Shown here: positions 27,775-37,337 of the stretch, in pieces | Numbering within the stretch: the stretch's first letter is position 1 | Layout of the letters: every line of letters starts with the position of its first letter | Assembly (NCBI RefSeq): GCF_029674545.1 | Contig: NZ_CP121354.1 | Span: 6,209,001 to 6,273,000 of the forward strand | Source of the DNA: Mesorhizobium sp. WSM4904 | GTDB taxonomy: Bacteria > Pseudomonadota > Alphaproteobacteria > Rhizobiales > Rhizobiaceae | Length of the DNA: 64,000 bases | Direction: 5' to 3' | Made by a program: the position numbers and the translations under genes | The notes under the pieces: generated by a model | What the model was told of the DNA's origin: nothing | Database searches by the model: none | What the model saw: the letters and a program-made list of their open reading frames with translations, nothing else

Positions 27775-28802
27775 CGCGAACCCTCCGAACCGCGGGCAAA
27801 GGATGTGATCGCTACCACCAGCAGGATCAGCGCGCCCTGCACGCCGTTGACCCAGTAGCTGGAGACGTTGAGCAGTTGGAAGCCGTTGGCCAGAAGGCCG
27901 ATGAACAGCACGCTGAGCAGCGTGCCGCCCATGGTCGGCACGAAGCGCCGGGAAAAGACGGTGCCGAGCAGCGCCGCGGCCAGCACCGACAGAAGCAGCT
28001 CGCCGGAGCCGGGCGTGCTGGCCGACAGGCGCGATACGGTGAGGATCGCCGCCACGGCCGCGCAGAAGCCGCTGAGAACATAGGTGAAGGAGACGTAGAA
28101 CGGCACGCTGATGCCTGCCGCGCGCGCCGCCTCGGGATGGCCGCCAACCGCGTAGAGCCTCAGCCCGAACGATGTGCCGTGAACAACCACGATCATGATC
28201 GCGGAGAAGACGATCAGCGCCCAGGCAAGCGCCGAGATGCCGAGGAAGCTGCCCGACACCAGCACGCCGAGCAGCGGGGAGGATGCGCCGACGACCGTGT
28301 TCTGGGTGAGCGTGAGTTCCATGCCGGCCGCCACATTGAGCACGGCAAGCGTTGCGAGCAGCGGCAGGATGCCGAAGCCAACCACGGCGAGGGCGTTCAG
28401 CGCGCCGACCGCCATGCCGACGGCGATCGCCGCGAGCACCGAGAGGAAGTCGCCATAGCCCATCGACAGAAGCGTGGCGTAGACCGCCGCGCACAACCCC
28501 ATATTGGCGGCGATCGAAAGGTCGATGCCGCCTTCGGTGACATCGGAGCCGCCGCCGATGATGACGGCCGTCATGCCATAGGCGAGCACGCCGAGGATCG
28601 CCGACTGCTCGACGACGTTGATCAGGTTGAAAGTCGAGGTGAAGCCCGGCGCGAAGATCACGAAATAGGCCATGATCGCGGCGAAGGCGGCGATCGCGCC
28701 AAGCCTCACGACCAAGGCGCCAAAGCGGCGGCCGGCGCTCTTGGCGGCTGCCTGCTTTTCGTCGGAAACGGCGACTTCGGTGTGGAGGACAGTCGCGCTC
28801 AT
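27771..28802 (-). CDS. Sugar ABC transporter permease (CUT2), first of a pair
   Basis: A 343-residue permease with the CUT2 motif EGGIDLSIAA and a regular coupling loop GGHPEAARAAGI. A short insertion, GGSDVTEGG, precedes the hallmark, as in sugar permeases of two-permease systems. It overlaps the ATPase gene upstream and the second permease gene downstream by four bases each, consistent with tight co-translation. Confidence 0.9.
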   Translation of the reverse strand: MSATVLHTEVAVSDEKQAAAKSAGRRFGALVVRLGAIAAFAAIMAYFVIFAPGFTSTFNLINVVEQSAILGVLAYGMTAVIIGGGSDVTEGGIDLSIAANMGLCAAVYATLLSMGYGDFLSVLAAIAVGMAVGALNALAVVGFGILPLLATLAVLNVAAGMELTLTQNTVVGASSPLLGVLVSGSFLGISALAWALIVFSAIMIVVVHGTSFGLRLYAVGGHPEAARAAGISVPFYVSFTYVLSGFCAAVAAILTVSRLSASTPGSGELLLSVLAAALLGTVFSRRFVPTMGGTLLSVLFIGLLANGFQLLNVSSYWVNGVQGALILLVVAITSFARGSEGSR

Positions 28803-30325
28803 GCGGCCACTCCATCGGTGTTCGAGCGGGCGCCGGACGAAGCGGCCAGCAGCGCGTCGCTGTTCATCGCAGGGCCGGAGAAACTGCCGGCAAGCCTGCC
28901 GCGATAGACGACCAGCACGCGGTCGCAAACGCCGACCAGTTCGAGCAGATCGGAGGACAGAAGCAGGATCGCCGCGCCTTCGCCCGCCAGGCGATTGAGG
29001 AGATTGTAGATCTCGACCTTGGCGCCGACATCGACGGCAACGGTCGGCTCGTCCAATACATAGACGCGCGACTGGCAGCTCAGCCATTTGGCGATCGCCA
29101 CCTTCTGCTGGTTGCCGCCGGAGAGCTCGCGCACCAGCGCGTCGCGATGCGGCGTCTTGATCGACAGTTCCTTGATCAGGCCGTCCACCGCCTGGTTCTC
29201 AGCGCCACGACTGACCATGCCGCTTCGCGAATAGCGGCGCAGGCTGGCCAAGGAGATGTTCTCGCGCACGGAAAGGCCAAGCGCCACGCCATGGGCGCGG
29301 CGGTCTTCCGGCAGCATGGCGATGCCGTCGCGCACCGCCTTGACTGGCGTCGACAGCGACAGCTCCCTGCCCTCGACCTTGACCTGGCCGCCATCGGCGG
29401 TCTTGAGCCCGAACAGGCACTGCACGATTTCCTTGGCGCCGGAGCCAAGCAGGCCGGTGAGGCCGACGATCTCGCCAGCGCGGACGTTGAAGCCGATGTT
29501 CTCGAAGCTGCCGCCAAGCCGCAGATTGGAAACCTCCAGCACCGGCGCGCCAAGCTCGACCGAGCGCTTCGGAAACATCTCGCCGACATCGCGGGCGATC
29601 ATCATCGCAATGATCTCGTCGATCGGCGTCTGGCGCGGATCGACCGTGCCGACGTCGGTGCCGTTGCGCATCACGGTGACGCGGTCGCAGAGCTTCTCGA
29701 TCTCCTGCATGTAGTGGGAGATGAAGACCACGGCGATGCCGTCGTCGCGCAGCCGGCGCAACACGTCGAACAGGCTGTCGACCTCACGCTTGACCAGTGC
29801 CGCCGTCGGCTCGTCGAGCACCAGCACCGATGCCTTTTGCGCCAGCGCGCGGGTGATCTGGACGACCTTCTGCTGCGCCGTGGTCAGGTCTTTCACCAGC
29901 GTTCCAGCCGGCAACTCCATGCCGAAGAAGCGCTTCAGCAGGTCTGCGGCCCTGCGCTCCATGGCGCGGCGGCTGACGAACGGGCCGAGGCCGATCTCGT
30001 GGCCGAGGAAGACAGCCTCACCGACGGTCGCGGTCGGCACCAGCAGCCTATCCTGGTGGATGAAATGCACGCCGAGCTTTTCAACCGATGCCGGCGTCAA
30101 CGCGCTGACGGTCTCGCCATTGATGACGATCGAGCCGCTGTCCGGCTTGATGATGCCGGCCAGCACCTTGATGATGGTCGACTTGCCAGCGCCGTTCTGG
30201 CCGACAAGGCCGAGGATCGAGCCCCGGGCGATCTCGAGGTTCGCGTTCTCCAAGGCGCGCACCGGACCGAACCGCTTCGATATGTCCGTCATCGATACAG
30301 CAATGTCACGCTTTGCTGTTTGCAT
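28799..30325 (-). CDS. Sugar ABC transporter ATP-binding protein, two-domain RbsA type
   Basis: A 508-residue tandem ABC ATPase. Domain one has GQNGAGKS near residue 38, a TTAQQKVVQITRAL signature region and VLDEPTAALV; domain two has the degenerate Walker A GLLGSGAKE, LSGGNQQK and VLDEPTVAVDVG. As in other RbsA proteins only the second domain has the canonical signature. It energises the two permeases that follow it, and its stop overlaps the first permease start. Confidence 0.92.
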   Translation of the reverse strand: MQTAKRDIAVSMTDISKRFGPVRALENANLEIARGSILGLVGQNGAGKSTIIKVLAGIIKPDSGSIVINGETVSALTPASVEKLGVHFIHQDRLLVPTATVGEAVFLGHEIGLGPFVSRRAMERRAADLLKRFFGMELPAGTLVKDLTTAQQKVVQITRALAQKASVLVLDEPTAALVKREVDSLFDVLRRLRDDGIAVVFISHYMQEIEKLCDRVTVMRNGTDVGTVDPRQTPIDEIIAMMIARDVGEMFPKRSVELGAPVLEVSNLRLGGSFENIGFNVRAGEIVGLTGLLGSGAKEIVQCLFGLKTADGGQVKVEGRELSLSTPVKAVRDGIAMLPEDRRAHGVALGLSVRENISLASLRRYSRSGMVSRGAENQAVDGLIKELSIKTPHRDALVRELSGGNQQKVAIAKWLSCQSRVYVLDEPTVAVDVGAKVEIYNLLNRLAGEGAAILLLSSDLLELVGVCDRVLVVYRGRLAGSFSGPAMNSDALLAASSGARSNTDGVAA

Positions 30326-30393
30326 GGCCGTCTATCCTGGTTGGGTGTGACGGGCAGCCAAATAGGCATGGCTGCCCGCCGTTTCGTTCCGTC

Positions 30394-31395
30394 CTATTTA
30401 ACGCCGGCTTTTTCGGCGGCGTCGAGAAACGGCTTTCCTTTTTCGGCAGCGTTTTCCTTGTTGATCAGCACCGCCGGAACGAAGGTAAAGGGCGGCACTT
30501 TTTGGCCAGCCAGGTATTTGGCGACGTTGTCGACCGAAGTCTTGCCGATCTCGTAGGGCTGCTGCGCGGCAACGGCGCCGGCCGACGATTTCGGGTCCAT
30601 CACCATCTTGACGACTTCCGGGCTGCCGTCGATGCCGTAGGTCTTGACCTCGTTGCGGCCCGCTGCCTCGACCGCCTGCGTGGCGCCGATCTGGGGCACG
30701 TCCCAGCAGGCCCATACCGCGCCGATAGAGCCCTTCTCAGGGGACTTGGTCAGCATGTCGGTGACGTTCGAATAGGCGCTCTGCACCGTGTTCGGGATGA
30801 CGTCGCGCAGCTCGGGCTCGACGATCTTCACATCCGGGAACGAGGTCAGCACATATTTCAGCTGGTCGTAGCGGATCTTGCAGACCGGTACGCTGTAGAA
30901 GCCGTTGAAGACCAGCACATTGCCCTTGCCGCCCATGTCGGCGACCATCTGCAGGGCGATCTCGGCGCCGATATTGTAGTTGTTGGACGTGGTGTTGTTG
31001 ATGGCGTGCGGCGTAGCCGTATCGACCGTGAACAACGGGATGCCGGCGTCGCGAATCTTCTGCAGCCACGGGTTCAGCACTTCGAGATTGCCGAGTTGCT
31101 CGATGATGGCGTCCGGCTTCTGCGCGATCAGCGTCTGCAGCTGCGCGATCTGCTGCTGGTCCTTGCGCCCGGCGTCGAGCGCGATGACTTCGCCGCCGAG
31201 CTCCTTAACGCGGTCCTGAATGCCGCGGAACGCCATCAGGTCCCAATAGTGATCCGTGCCAATCGCAGAGACGCCTACGCGCTTGCCCTTGAGCGACAGT
31301 TCCTCGGCCGTCGCGCCGGAGATCGCCGCCAAGCTGCAAGCCGCCGCTAACCCCAAAGCAAGCGCCTTGACGAGGCCTTTCATGGATCTGGTCAT
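30394..31395 (-). CDS. Sugar ABC transporter periplasmic binding protein
   Basis: A 333-residue protein with a Sec signal peptide (cleavage likely after the ATA at about residue 30) and a family-4 periplasmic-binding fold. The mature part has LGGEVIALDAGRKDQQQIAQ, GIPLFTVDTATPHAINN and a late TYGIDGSPEVVKMV. It contains unusual cysteines (PVCKIRYD and WACWDV) that may form a disulfide. The start at 31395 is placed by an AGGGAGGA site. It lies between the aldolase and ATPase genes. Confidence 0.9.
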   Translation of the reverse strand: MTRSMKGLVKALALGLAAACSLAAISGATAEELSLKGKRVGVSAIGTDHYWDLMAFRGIQDRVKELGGEVIALDAGRKDQQQIAQLQTLIAQKPDAIIEQLGNLEVLNPWLQKIRDAGIPLFTVDTATPHAINNTTSNNYNIGAEIALQMVADMGGKGNVLVFNGFYSVPVCKIRYDQLKYVLTSFPDVKIVEPELRDVIPNTVQSAYSNVTDMLTKSPEKGSIGAVWACWDVPQIGATQAVEAAGRNEVKTYGIDGSPEVVKMVMDPKSSAGAVAAQQPYEIGKTSVDNVAKYLAGQKVPPFTFVPAVLINKENAAEKGKPFLDAAEKAGVK

Positions 31396-31466
31396 TTCGA
31401 TTTCCTCCCTTGTTGATCGCTCCGGGCCGTCCCGGAGGATATGCGAAACAGTAGGTTTGCTGCTCC

Positions 31467-32126
31467 TCAGGCAGCGTCGTCATTGTCACGCAGGCCGTAG
31501 CTGGCCATGCGTTTGATGACGTTTTCGATCTCCTCGTCGGACAGGATCGGCGGCTCGCCGATCTGCAGGGCGCCGTGATACTGGCGCGCCAGCGTCTCGA
31601 CCTCGACGGCCAGCCACATCGCCTGGGCGAGGCTCGACCCGACGGCAATCATGCCGTGCTGGGCAAGCAGGCAGGCCTTGCGGCCGCGCAGCGCTTCCAC
31701 CGCATGCGCCGAAAGCTCCGCCGTGCCGAAGGTGGCGTAGGGCGCGCAGCGTATGTCGCTGCCGCCGGCGACGGCGACCATGTAGTGGATCGCTGGTATC
31801 TTCCTGCCCATGATGGCGATCGTCGTGCAGTAGGTCGGATGCGCGTGAACGACCGCGTTGACATCGGGCCGTGCCTTCATGATGTCGAGATGGAAGCGCC
31901 ATTCGCTGGACGGCGGCAGGCGTCCGTCGACCTCGCCATCCCAACCCATGAAGACGATGTCTTCCGGCTGCAGCGTGTCATAGGGCGTGCTGGTCGGCGA
32001 GATCAGCATGCCCTCGCCATGGCGGCAGCTGATGTTGCCTGACGTGCCCTGGTTGATGCCGAGTGCGTTCATCTCGATACAGGCGTCGATGATGGCCTGG
32101 CGCACATCTCGGTCCGAAACGGTCAT
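31467..32126 (-). CDS. Class II aldolase (fuculose-phosphate aldolase/AraD family)
   Basis: A 219-residue zinc-dependent aldolase. GTSGNISCR near residue 27, the acidic residue in SSEWRFH, the zinc ligands in VVHAHPTY and the third histidine in LLAQHGM match L-fuculose-1-phosphate aldolase. It probably splits a ketose 1-phosphate into dihydroxyacetone phosphate and an aldehyde. The ATG at 32126 is preferred to an upstream in-frame TTG. The pairing with a PfkB kinase and two SDRs in one operon outlines a dehydrogenase-kinase-aldolase route. Confidence 0.9.
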   Translation of the reverse strand: MTVSDRDVRQAIIDACIEMNALGINQGTSGNISCRHGEGMLISPTSTPYDTLQPEDIVFMGWDGEVDGRLPPSSEWRFHLDIMKARPDVNAVVHAHPTYCTTIAIMGRKIPAIHYMVAVAGGSDIRCAPYATFGTAELSAHAVEALRGRKACLLAQHGMIAVGSSLAQAMWLAVEVETLARQYHGALQIGEPPILSDEEIENVIKRMASYGLRDNDDAA

Positions 32127-32153
32127 GCGATATTCCAATCCTTGCTCAGTCCG

Positions 32154-32930
32154 TCACCAGGCCGTGTAGCCGCCATCGATCGACAGGATCGCGCCAGTGA
32201 CGTAGCTCGAGGCCGGCGACGCCAGGAACAGAATCGCCGAGGCGATCTCCTGCGGTGTGCCCAGCCGGCCGATCGGCGTCATGTCGATCCAGGTGTTGAA
32301 GAGTTCGGGACGCTCGCGCATCTTCAGCGTCATCTCGGTGCCGACATAGCCCGGCGCCAGCGCGTTGACGCGCACGCCCGATTTCGCCCATTCGACCGCG
32401 AGCGCCTTGGTCATCATGTGCACGGCGCCCTTGCTCACCATGTAGGACGGCGCCGTCTGCGGACGGTTGATGATCAGGCCCGACATGGAACCCAGATTGA
32501 CGATTGAGCCCTTCTTGCAATCGACCATCGAACGGCCGAAGGCGCGCGAAGCCCAGTAGACGCCGTTGACGTTGACATCCATCACCAGGCGCCATTCTTC
32601 GTCCGGGGTGTCGAGCGCGGTGTTGAGGCGCGCGATGCCGGCGCTGTTGACCAGGATATCGACCTTGCCGAAATCACTGACGATCTGAGCGGCCATCGCC
32701 TCGACGGCTTGCGGATCGGTAACGTTCAACACGCGGCCATCGACGCTCGCGATGCCAGCGGCCGTAAGCGCCTCAGCAGCGGCTTTCAGCCCATCCGCAT
32801 TCATGTCGAGCAACACGATCCTCGCGCCGCAAGTCCCCAGCGCCCTGGCGGCCTCAAGTCCGATCCCGCTGGCACCGCCGGTGACAACGGCAACCTCGCC
32901 CGTCAGGTCGAATTGCGACCGGTAATCCAT
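32154..32930 (-). CDS. SDR-family polyol/sugar dehydrogenase, first gene of the third sugar operon
   Basis: A 258-residue short-chain dehydrogenase with TGGASGIG near residue 17, NSAG, a catalytic serine in LGSMSG and YMVSK as YxxxK; SIDGGYTAW ends the protein, as in galactitol and xylitol dehydrogenases. It likely oxidises the imported polyol or sugar to a ketose. The ATG at 32930 follows GGAGGACG. A perfect 16-bp palindrome (33086-33101) is placed 155 bases upstream, in the gap before the GntR gene. Confidence 0.9.
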   Translation of the reverse strand: MDYRSQFDLTGEVAVVTGGASGIGLEAARALGTCGARIVLLDMNADGLKAAAEALTAAGIASVDGRVLNVTDPQAVEAMAAQIVSDFGKVDILVNSAGIARLNTALDTPDEEWRLVMDVNVNGVYWASRAFGRSMVDCKKGSIVNLGSMSGLIINRPQTAPSYMVSKGAVHMMTKALAVEWAKSGVRVNALAPGYVGTEMTLKMRERPELFNTWIDMTPIGRLGTPQEIASAILFLASPASSYVTGAILSIDGGYTAW

Positions 32931-33085
32931 GCACGTCCTCCATCAGGACGGACTTGAGCGTGGGCAAAACACTGCCCTCGCCGCCGAAGCAGCGTCGCAA
33001 GCCAGCCGGTCCTGATAATGCCTCCGGGTCAGGCTCCTCCCGACCCCATGACGGAGACGTTACAGAAGCTTCCCGGGCCCGTCAA

Positions 33086-33101
33086 TCTGGTTATAACCAG
33101 A
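33086..33101. promoter_or_regulatory. Probable GntR operator before the third sugar operon
   Basis: Perfect 16-bp palindrome tctggttataaccaga in the promoter region of the SDR-aldolase-ABC operon. Its 12-bp core TGGTTATAACCA recurs at 39350-39361. The GT-N-TA-N-AC layout fits operators of the HutC branch of GntR regulators, and such a regulator is encoded next to it at 33131-33988. Confidence 0.8.
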
Positions 33102-33130
33102 AAACAGAATCTTTTTTGAGTGAGCGTAAC

Positions 33131-33988
33131 TCAGGTGCGATCGACGCCGTTCACCGTGGCGGATGGCTGCTCGACCGCCATGTGGATACGGGCGACGGAG
33201 GAGTTGTAGAAGGCCTCGTAATATTCGAGCGCCGCACCATCCGCGTCATAGGCGATCGACTCGATCTCGATCAGCGGCGTATTGGCGGCGACGCCCATCT
33301 CATCGGCCTCTTCCTTGGTGGGCAATGCCGCGCGGAGCCAGCGGTCGGCGCGCTTCACCGTCAGGCCGAAGACGGCTCGGATCGTGCCGAAGATCGACTG
33401 GTTCTCCGACAGGATATTTTCCAGCCCCGGCACCCTGTGTCCCGGCAGGCTGATGCGCGTCATGGTGATCGGCGAGCCGTCGGTCATGTAGACGCGGCTG
33501 ATGCGTACCACGCTGCCATTGGCGGGAATTCCGAAGACCTTCGACTCCTTCTCGCTCGGCGGACAGCGATAGATTTCCAGCGTGCGGGTCGAGACCTTGT
33601 GGCCCTTCGCGGTCAGGTCGTCGAAGACGCCGAGATTGGCGGTCATGAAGTCGACATGTTCGCGGGGAGCTGCGACGAACATGCCCTTGCGCGGCATCTT
33701 GATGATGCGGCCTTCGTTGGAAAGCGAGCCGATCGCGGCGCGCACCACGGGGCGCGACACGCCGAAGAAATCGCAAAGTGCCTGTTCAGAGGGAATGCGT
33801 GAATTGGCGGCCAGCAGGCCGGTGTTGATCGCTTCCTCGAACTGGTTGCGCAACTGCACCCAAAGCGGGGCGGCCTCGTCGCGATTGAGCTGAACCTTCG
33901 AGCCGATCGAGCGGAACGCCTCGGCCGCCTCGGCATCTTCCTGGTCGTAACGAGGACGCCCGCGCATTCTGGTTGCTTGTTCCATCAT
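33131..33988 (-). CDS. GntR-family regulator with UTRA domain (HutC subfamily)
   Basis: A 285-residue regulator. An N-terminal extension is followed by a GntR winged helix (residues about 40-105, with IPSEQALCDFFGVSRPVVRAAI and EGRIIKMPRKGMFVA) and a UTRA effector domain (about 125-275, with VYMTDGSPITMTRISLPG and YDADGAALEYYEAFY). It has two possible ATG starts, 33988 and 33985. It follows the MFS gene by 67 bases on the same strand and so may be the last gene of the CoA operon. Identical palindrome cores before the sugar operon and before the CoA operon make it a candidate regulator of both. Confidence 0.9.
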   Translation of the reverse strand: MMEQATRMRGRPRYDQEDAEAAEAFRSIGSKVQLNRDEAAPLWVQLRNQFEEAINTGLLAANSRIPSEQALCDFFGVSRPVVRAAIGSLSNEGRIIKMPRKGMFVAAPREHVDFMTANLGVFDDLTAKGHKVSTRTLEIYRCPPSEKESKVFGIPANGSVVRISRVYMTDGSPITMTRISLPGHRVPGLENILSENQSIFGTIRAVFGLTVKRADRWLRAALPTKEEADEMGVAANTPLIEIESIAYDADGAALEYYEAFYNSSVARIHMAVEQPSATVNGVDRT

Positions 33989-34055
33989 CGGTCTTCAGGC
34001 TGCGGGCAACCGCCCGGTAGAATGTTTGCCGCGACTCAAAGCGCAGCAGCGGCTC

Positions 34056-35296
<1,241 letters not shown>

Positions 35297-35300
<4 letters not shown>

Positions 35301-35749
35301 GCGCCTTGCAGCGGTACGGTGAAGACCGTGGCCGTGCCGGTGAGGCAAAGCTCGCCCTGGCCGTTGCGCACGCTGGTCTCGATCTTGCAGATCGGCTTGT
35401 CGGGGCGCACTTCCTTGACCTCGACGCGCCCGGTGATCTCCTCGTCAACGCCGACGGCCTTGACGAACTTCCAGGCCACTTCGAGGAACACGGTCCCGGG
35501 GCCGGGCAGATCTTCGGCGACCAACGCGTTGAGGATGCCGGAGGTCACGCCGCCCTGGACGATCAGCTTGCCGAACACCGACTTTTCGGCCAGAGCGCGG
35601 TCGTAATGTAGGGGATTGCGATCGCCGGTGATCTCGGTGAAGGCCTCGATGTCGCTCATCCTCGTGCGGCGCGTGCGCTCGGCAAAGGCGCCGACCTGCG
35701 GACGGCCTTTCACGACACCCACCCAACCGTCTTTCGTCTCGGTGCTCAT
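35297..35749 (-). CDS. MaoC-like hotdog-fold enoyl-CoA hydratase
   Basis: A 150-residue hotdog protein with the hydratase 2 motif TGDRNPLHYD (Asp and His catalytic, near residue 42) and the following VQGGVTSGILNAL helix. It should hydrate a trans-2-enoyl-CoA to the (R)-3-hydroxyacyl-CoA. It overlaps the DUF35 gene upstream and the MFS gene downstream by four bases. MaoC, DUF35 and a thiolase-like protein in a row recall the ChsH/Ltp2 hydratase-aldolase complexes of steroid degradation, though here as separate small genes. Confidence 0.88.
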
Positions 35750-36186
35750 CGCGGCTCCTCCTCTGTTGCGAGTTCGATTTGTCTGAAGGCCGGCAGGACA
35801 CGGCCGCCGATGGCGGTCGGCGCAAGCCGCAACATGTCCCCGACCTGTAGCGGCCGTGTGCCGGCCAGGATGAAGCTCAGCATCGTCGGGCCTTCGGCCA
35901 ATTCGACCAGGCCGACCACATAAGGTGCCGTCGGCAGCCAGCCGGGATGGCCGGGCTTGTGCACCTCCGAAAAGGATTTGAGCCGCCCCCTGCCCGATAC
36001 GTCTTTCCAGACAAGACGCCTGCTCCAGCAATGCGGGCAGATCGGGCGCGGATAGAAGATGGCCTTGCCGCAATCCTCGCAGTGCTGGATTTTCAGCCGG
36101 CCCTCGGCGGCGGCATCCCAGAATGGCTTGGTCAGCGCGGTGATCGTCGGGCCAGGGGTTTTCAGCGTGTTGAGATCGACGGACAT
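35746..36186 (-). CDS. DUF35 zinc-ribbon/OB-fold protein, partner of a thiolase-like enzyme
   Basis: A 146-residue protein with the rubredoxin-like zinc ribbon CEDCGKAIFYPRPICPHC (about 35-52) and an OB fold after it (YVVGLVELAEG, then VGDMLRLA). Proteins of this family bind thiolase-superfamily proteins of the SCP-x type and stabilise them or channel acyl-CoA. The gene directly follows the thiolase-like gene (TGATG overlap at 36184-36188), as expected for an obligate partner. Confidence 0.88.
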   Translation of the reverse strand: MSVDLNTLKTPGPTITALTKPFWDAAAEGRLKIQHCEDCGKAIFYPRPICPHCWSRRLVWKDVSGRGRLKSFSEVHKPGHPGWLPTAPYVVGLVELAEGPTMLSFILAGTRPLQVGDMLRLAPTAIGGRVLPAFRQIELATEEEPR

Positions 36187-37337
36187 CAGGCGGCTCCCAG
36201 CACCAGCGCGGTCGCTTCGCTCATCGTCGCGCCATTGCCGGTGACCAGCGCGAGCCCGGCCTTGCCGATCTGGCGTTCGCCCGCCTCGCCGCGCAATTGG
36301 CGCACCGCCTCGACGACATGGGTCATGCCGCCGGCAAGGTCGGGCTGGCCGAAGCCGAGCTGGCCGCCATGTGTGTTGAGCGGCTTGTCACCCTTGTGGG
36401 AGAGGTCGTGGTCGTTGAGCCACGCGCCGAACTGGCCCGACGCGCAGAGGCCGGCATCCTCGATGGTGGTCGCGACCATGATCGTGTAGCAATCGTAGAG
36501 CGACAGAAGATGCATCTCGTCGGCCTGCATGCCGGACTGCGCGAAGGCCCGCGCCATGGCGCTCTTCAGCGGACCGGAGGTCAGGCTCGGTGCCTGGCTG
36601 ACCGCGCGATGCGTGATCTTCTCGCCGGCGCCGAGTAGATGCACGGGCAGCTTGCGCAACGACCGCGCGCGTTTGGCCGACGTGACGACGACCGCTTCAC
36701 CGCCGGCGACCGGCATGACGATTTCGAGGAGGTGCAGCGGCGAGGCGATCATCGGCGAGGCCAGCACCGCTTCCACATCGGCCGGCTTGCCGAAGAAGAT
36801 CGCGTCGGGATTGAGCTGCGCATTGGCGCGCGCCGCCGCGGCGATCAGGGCGAAATCCCGCGCGGTCGAGCCGTATGCCGCCATATGCGCCTGCATCAGC
36901 AGCGCGTAGGAGATGTTGGCGCCGGAGGCGCCGAAGGGCACATCGAACTCGCGGATCGGATTGCGGTTGGGCGAGCGGGGTGCTGCCTCCTCTCGGTTGT
37001 TGGCGAGCACGCACAGCACCGTCTCGCACATGCCGGCCTCGATCGCGGCTGCCGCGCGCCAGACCATGCCGGCGCCGGACGCGCCGCCAAGATCGACGAC
37101 ATTGGCCATGGTCGGCGCGAGGCCCAGATATTCGGCGATCGTCGCCGGAACATGCTGCGGCGTCTCGCCGACCTGCGGCCCGACCAGCAGCCCGTCGATC
37201 GCAGCCGGCTCGAGCCCGGCGTCGAGCACCGCCAGGCGCGAGACCTCGGCGATCATCTCCAGCGTCGTCACGCCGCTGGTCAGGCGCTGCGGCTTCAACT
37301 CGCCGATGCCGACGATCGCTCCCTTTGCCCGGCTCAT
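36186..37337 (-). CDS. SCP-x/Ltp2-type thiolase-like protein without nucleophilic cysteine
   Basis: A 383-residue thiolase-fold protein. Where true thiolases have the acyl-accepting cysteine, this one reads VVDLGGASGAGMVW, so it cannot work as an ordinary thiolase. The SLYDCYTIMV and NTHGGQLGFGQP motifs are those of the lipid-transfer-protein branch that, with a DUF35 partner, includes Ltp2 retro-aldolases cleaving a 3-hydroxyacyl-CoA. I infer an aldolase-like carbon-carbon cleavage here. It overlaps the synthetase gene by ATGA and the DUF35 gene by TGATG. Confidence 0.85.
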   Translation of the reverse strand: MSRAKGAIVGIGELKPQRLTSGVTTLEMIAEVSRLAVLDAGLEPAAIDGLLVGPQVGETPQHVPATIAEYLGLAPTMANVVDLGGASGAGMVWRAAAAIEAGMCETVLCVLANNREEAAPRSPNRNPIREFDVPFGASGANISYALLMQAHMAAYGSTARDFALIAAAARANAQLNPDAIFFGKPADVEAVLASPMIASPLHLLEIVMPVAGGEAVVVTSAKRARSLRKLPVHLLGAGEKITHRAVSQAPSLTSGPLKSAMARAFAQSGMQADEMHLLSLYDCYTIMVATTIEDAGLCASGQFGAWLNDHDLSHKGDKPLNTHGGQLGFGQPDLAGGMTHVVEAVRQLRGEAGERQIGKAGLALVTGNGATMSEATALVLGAA

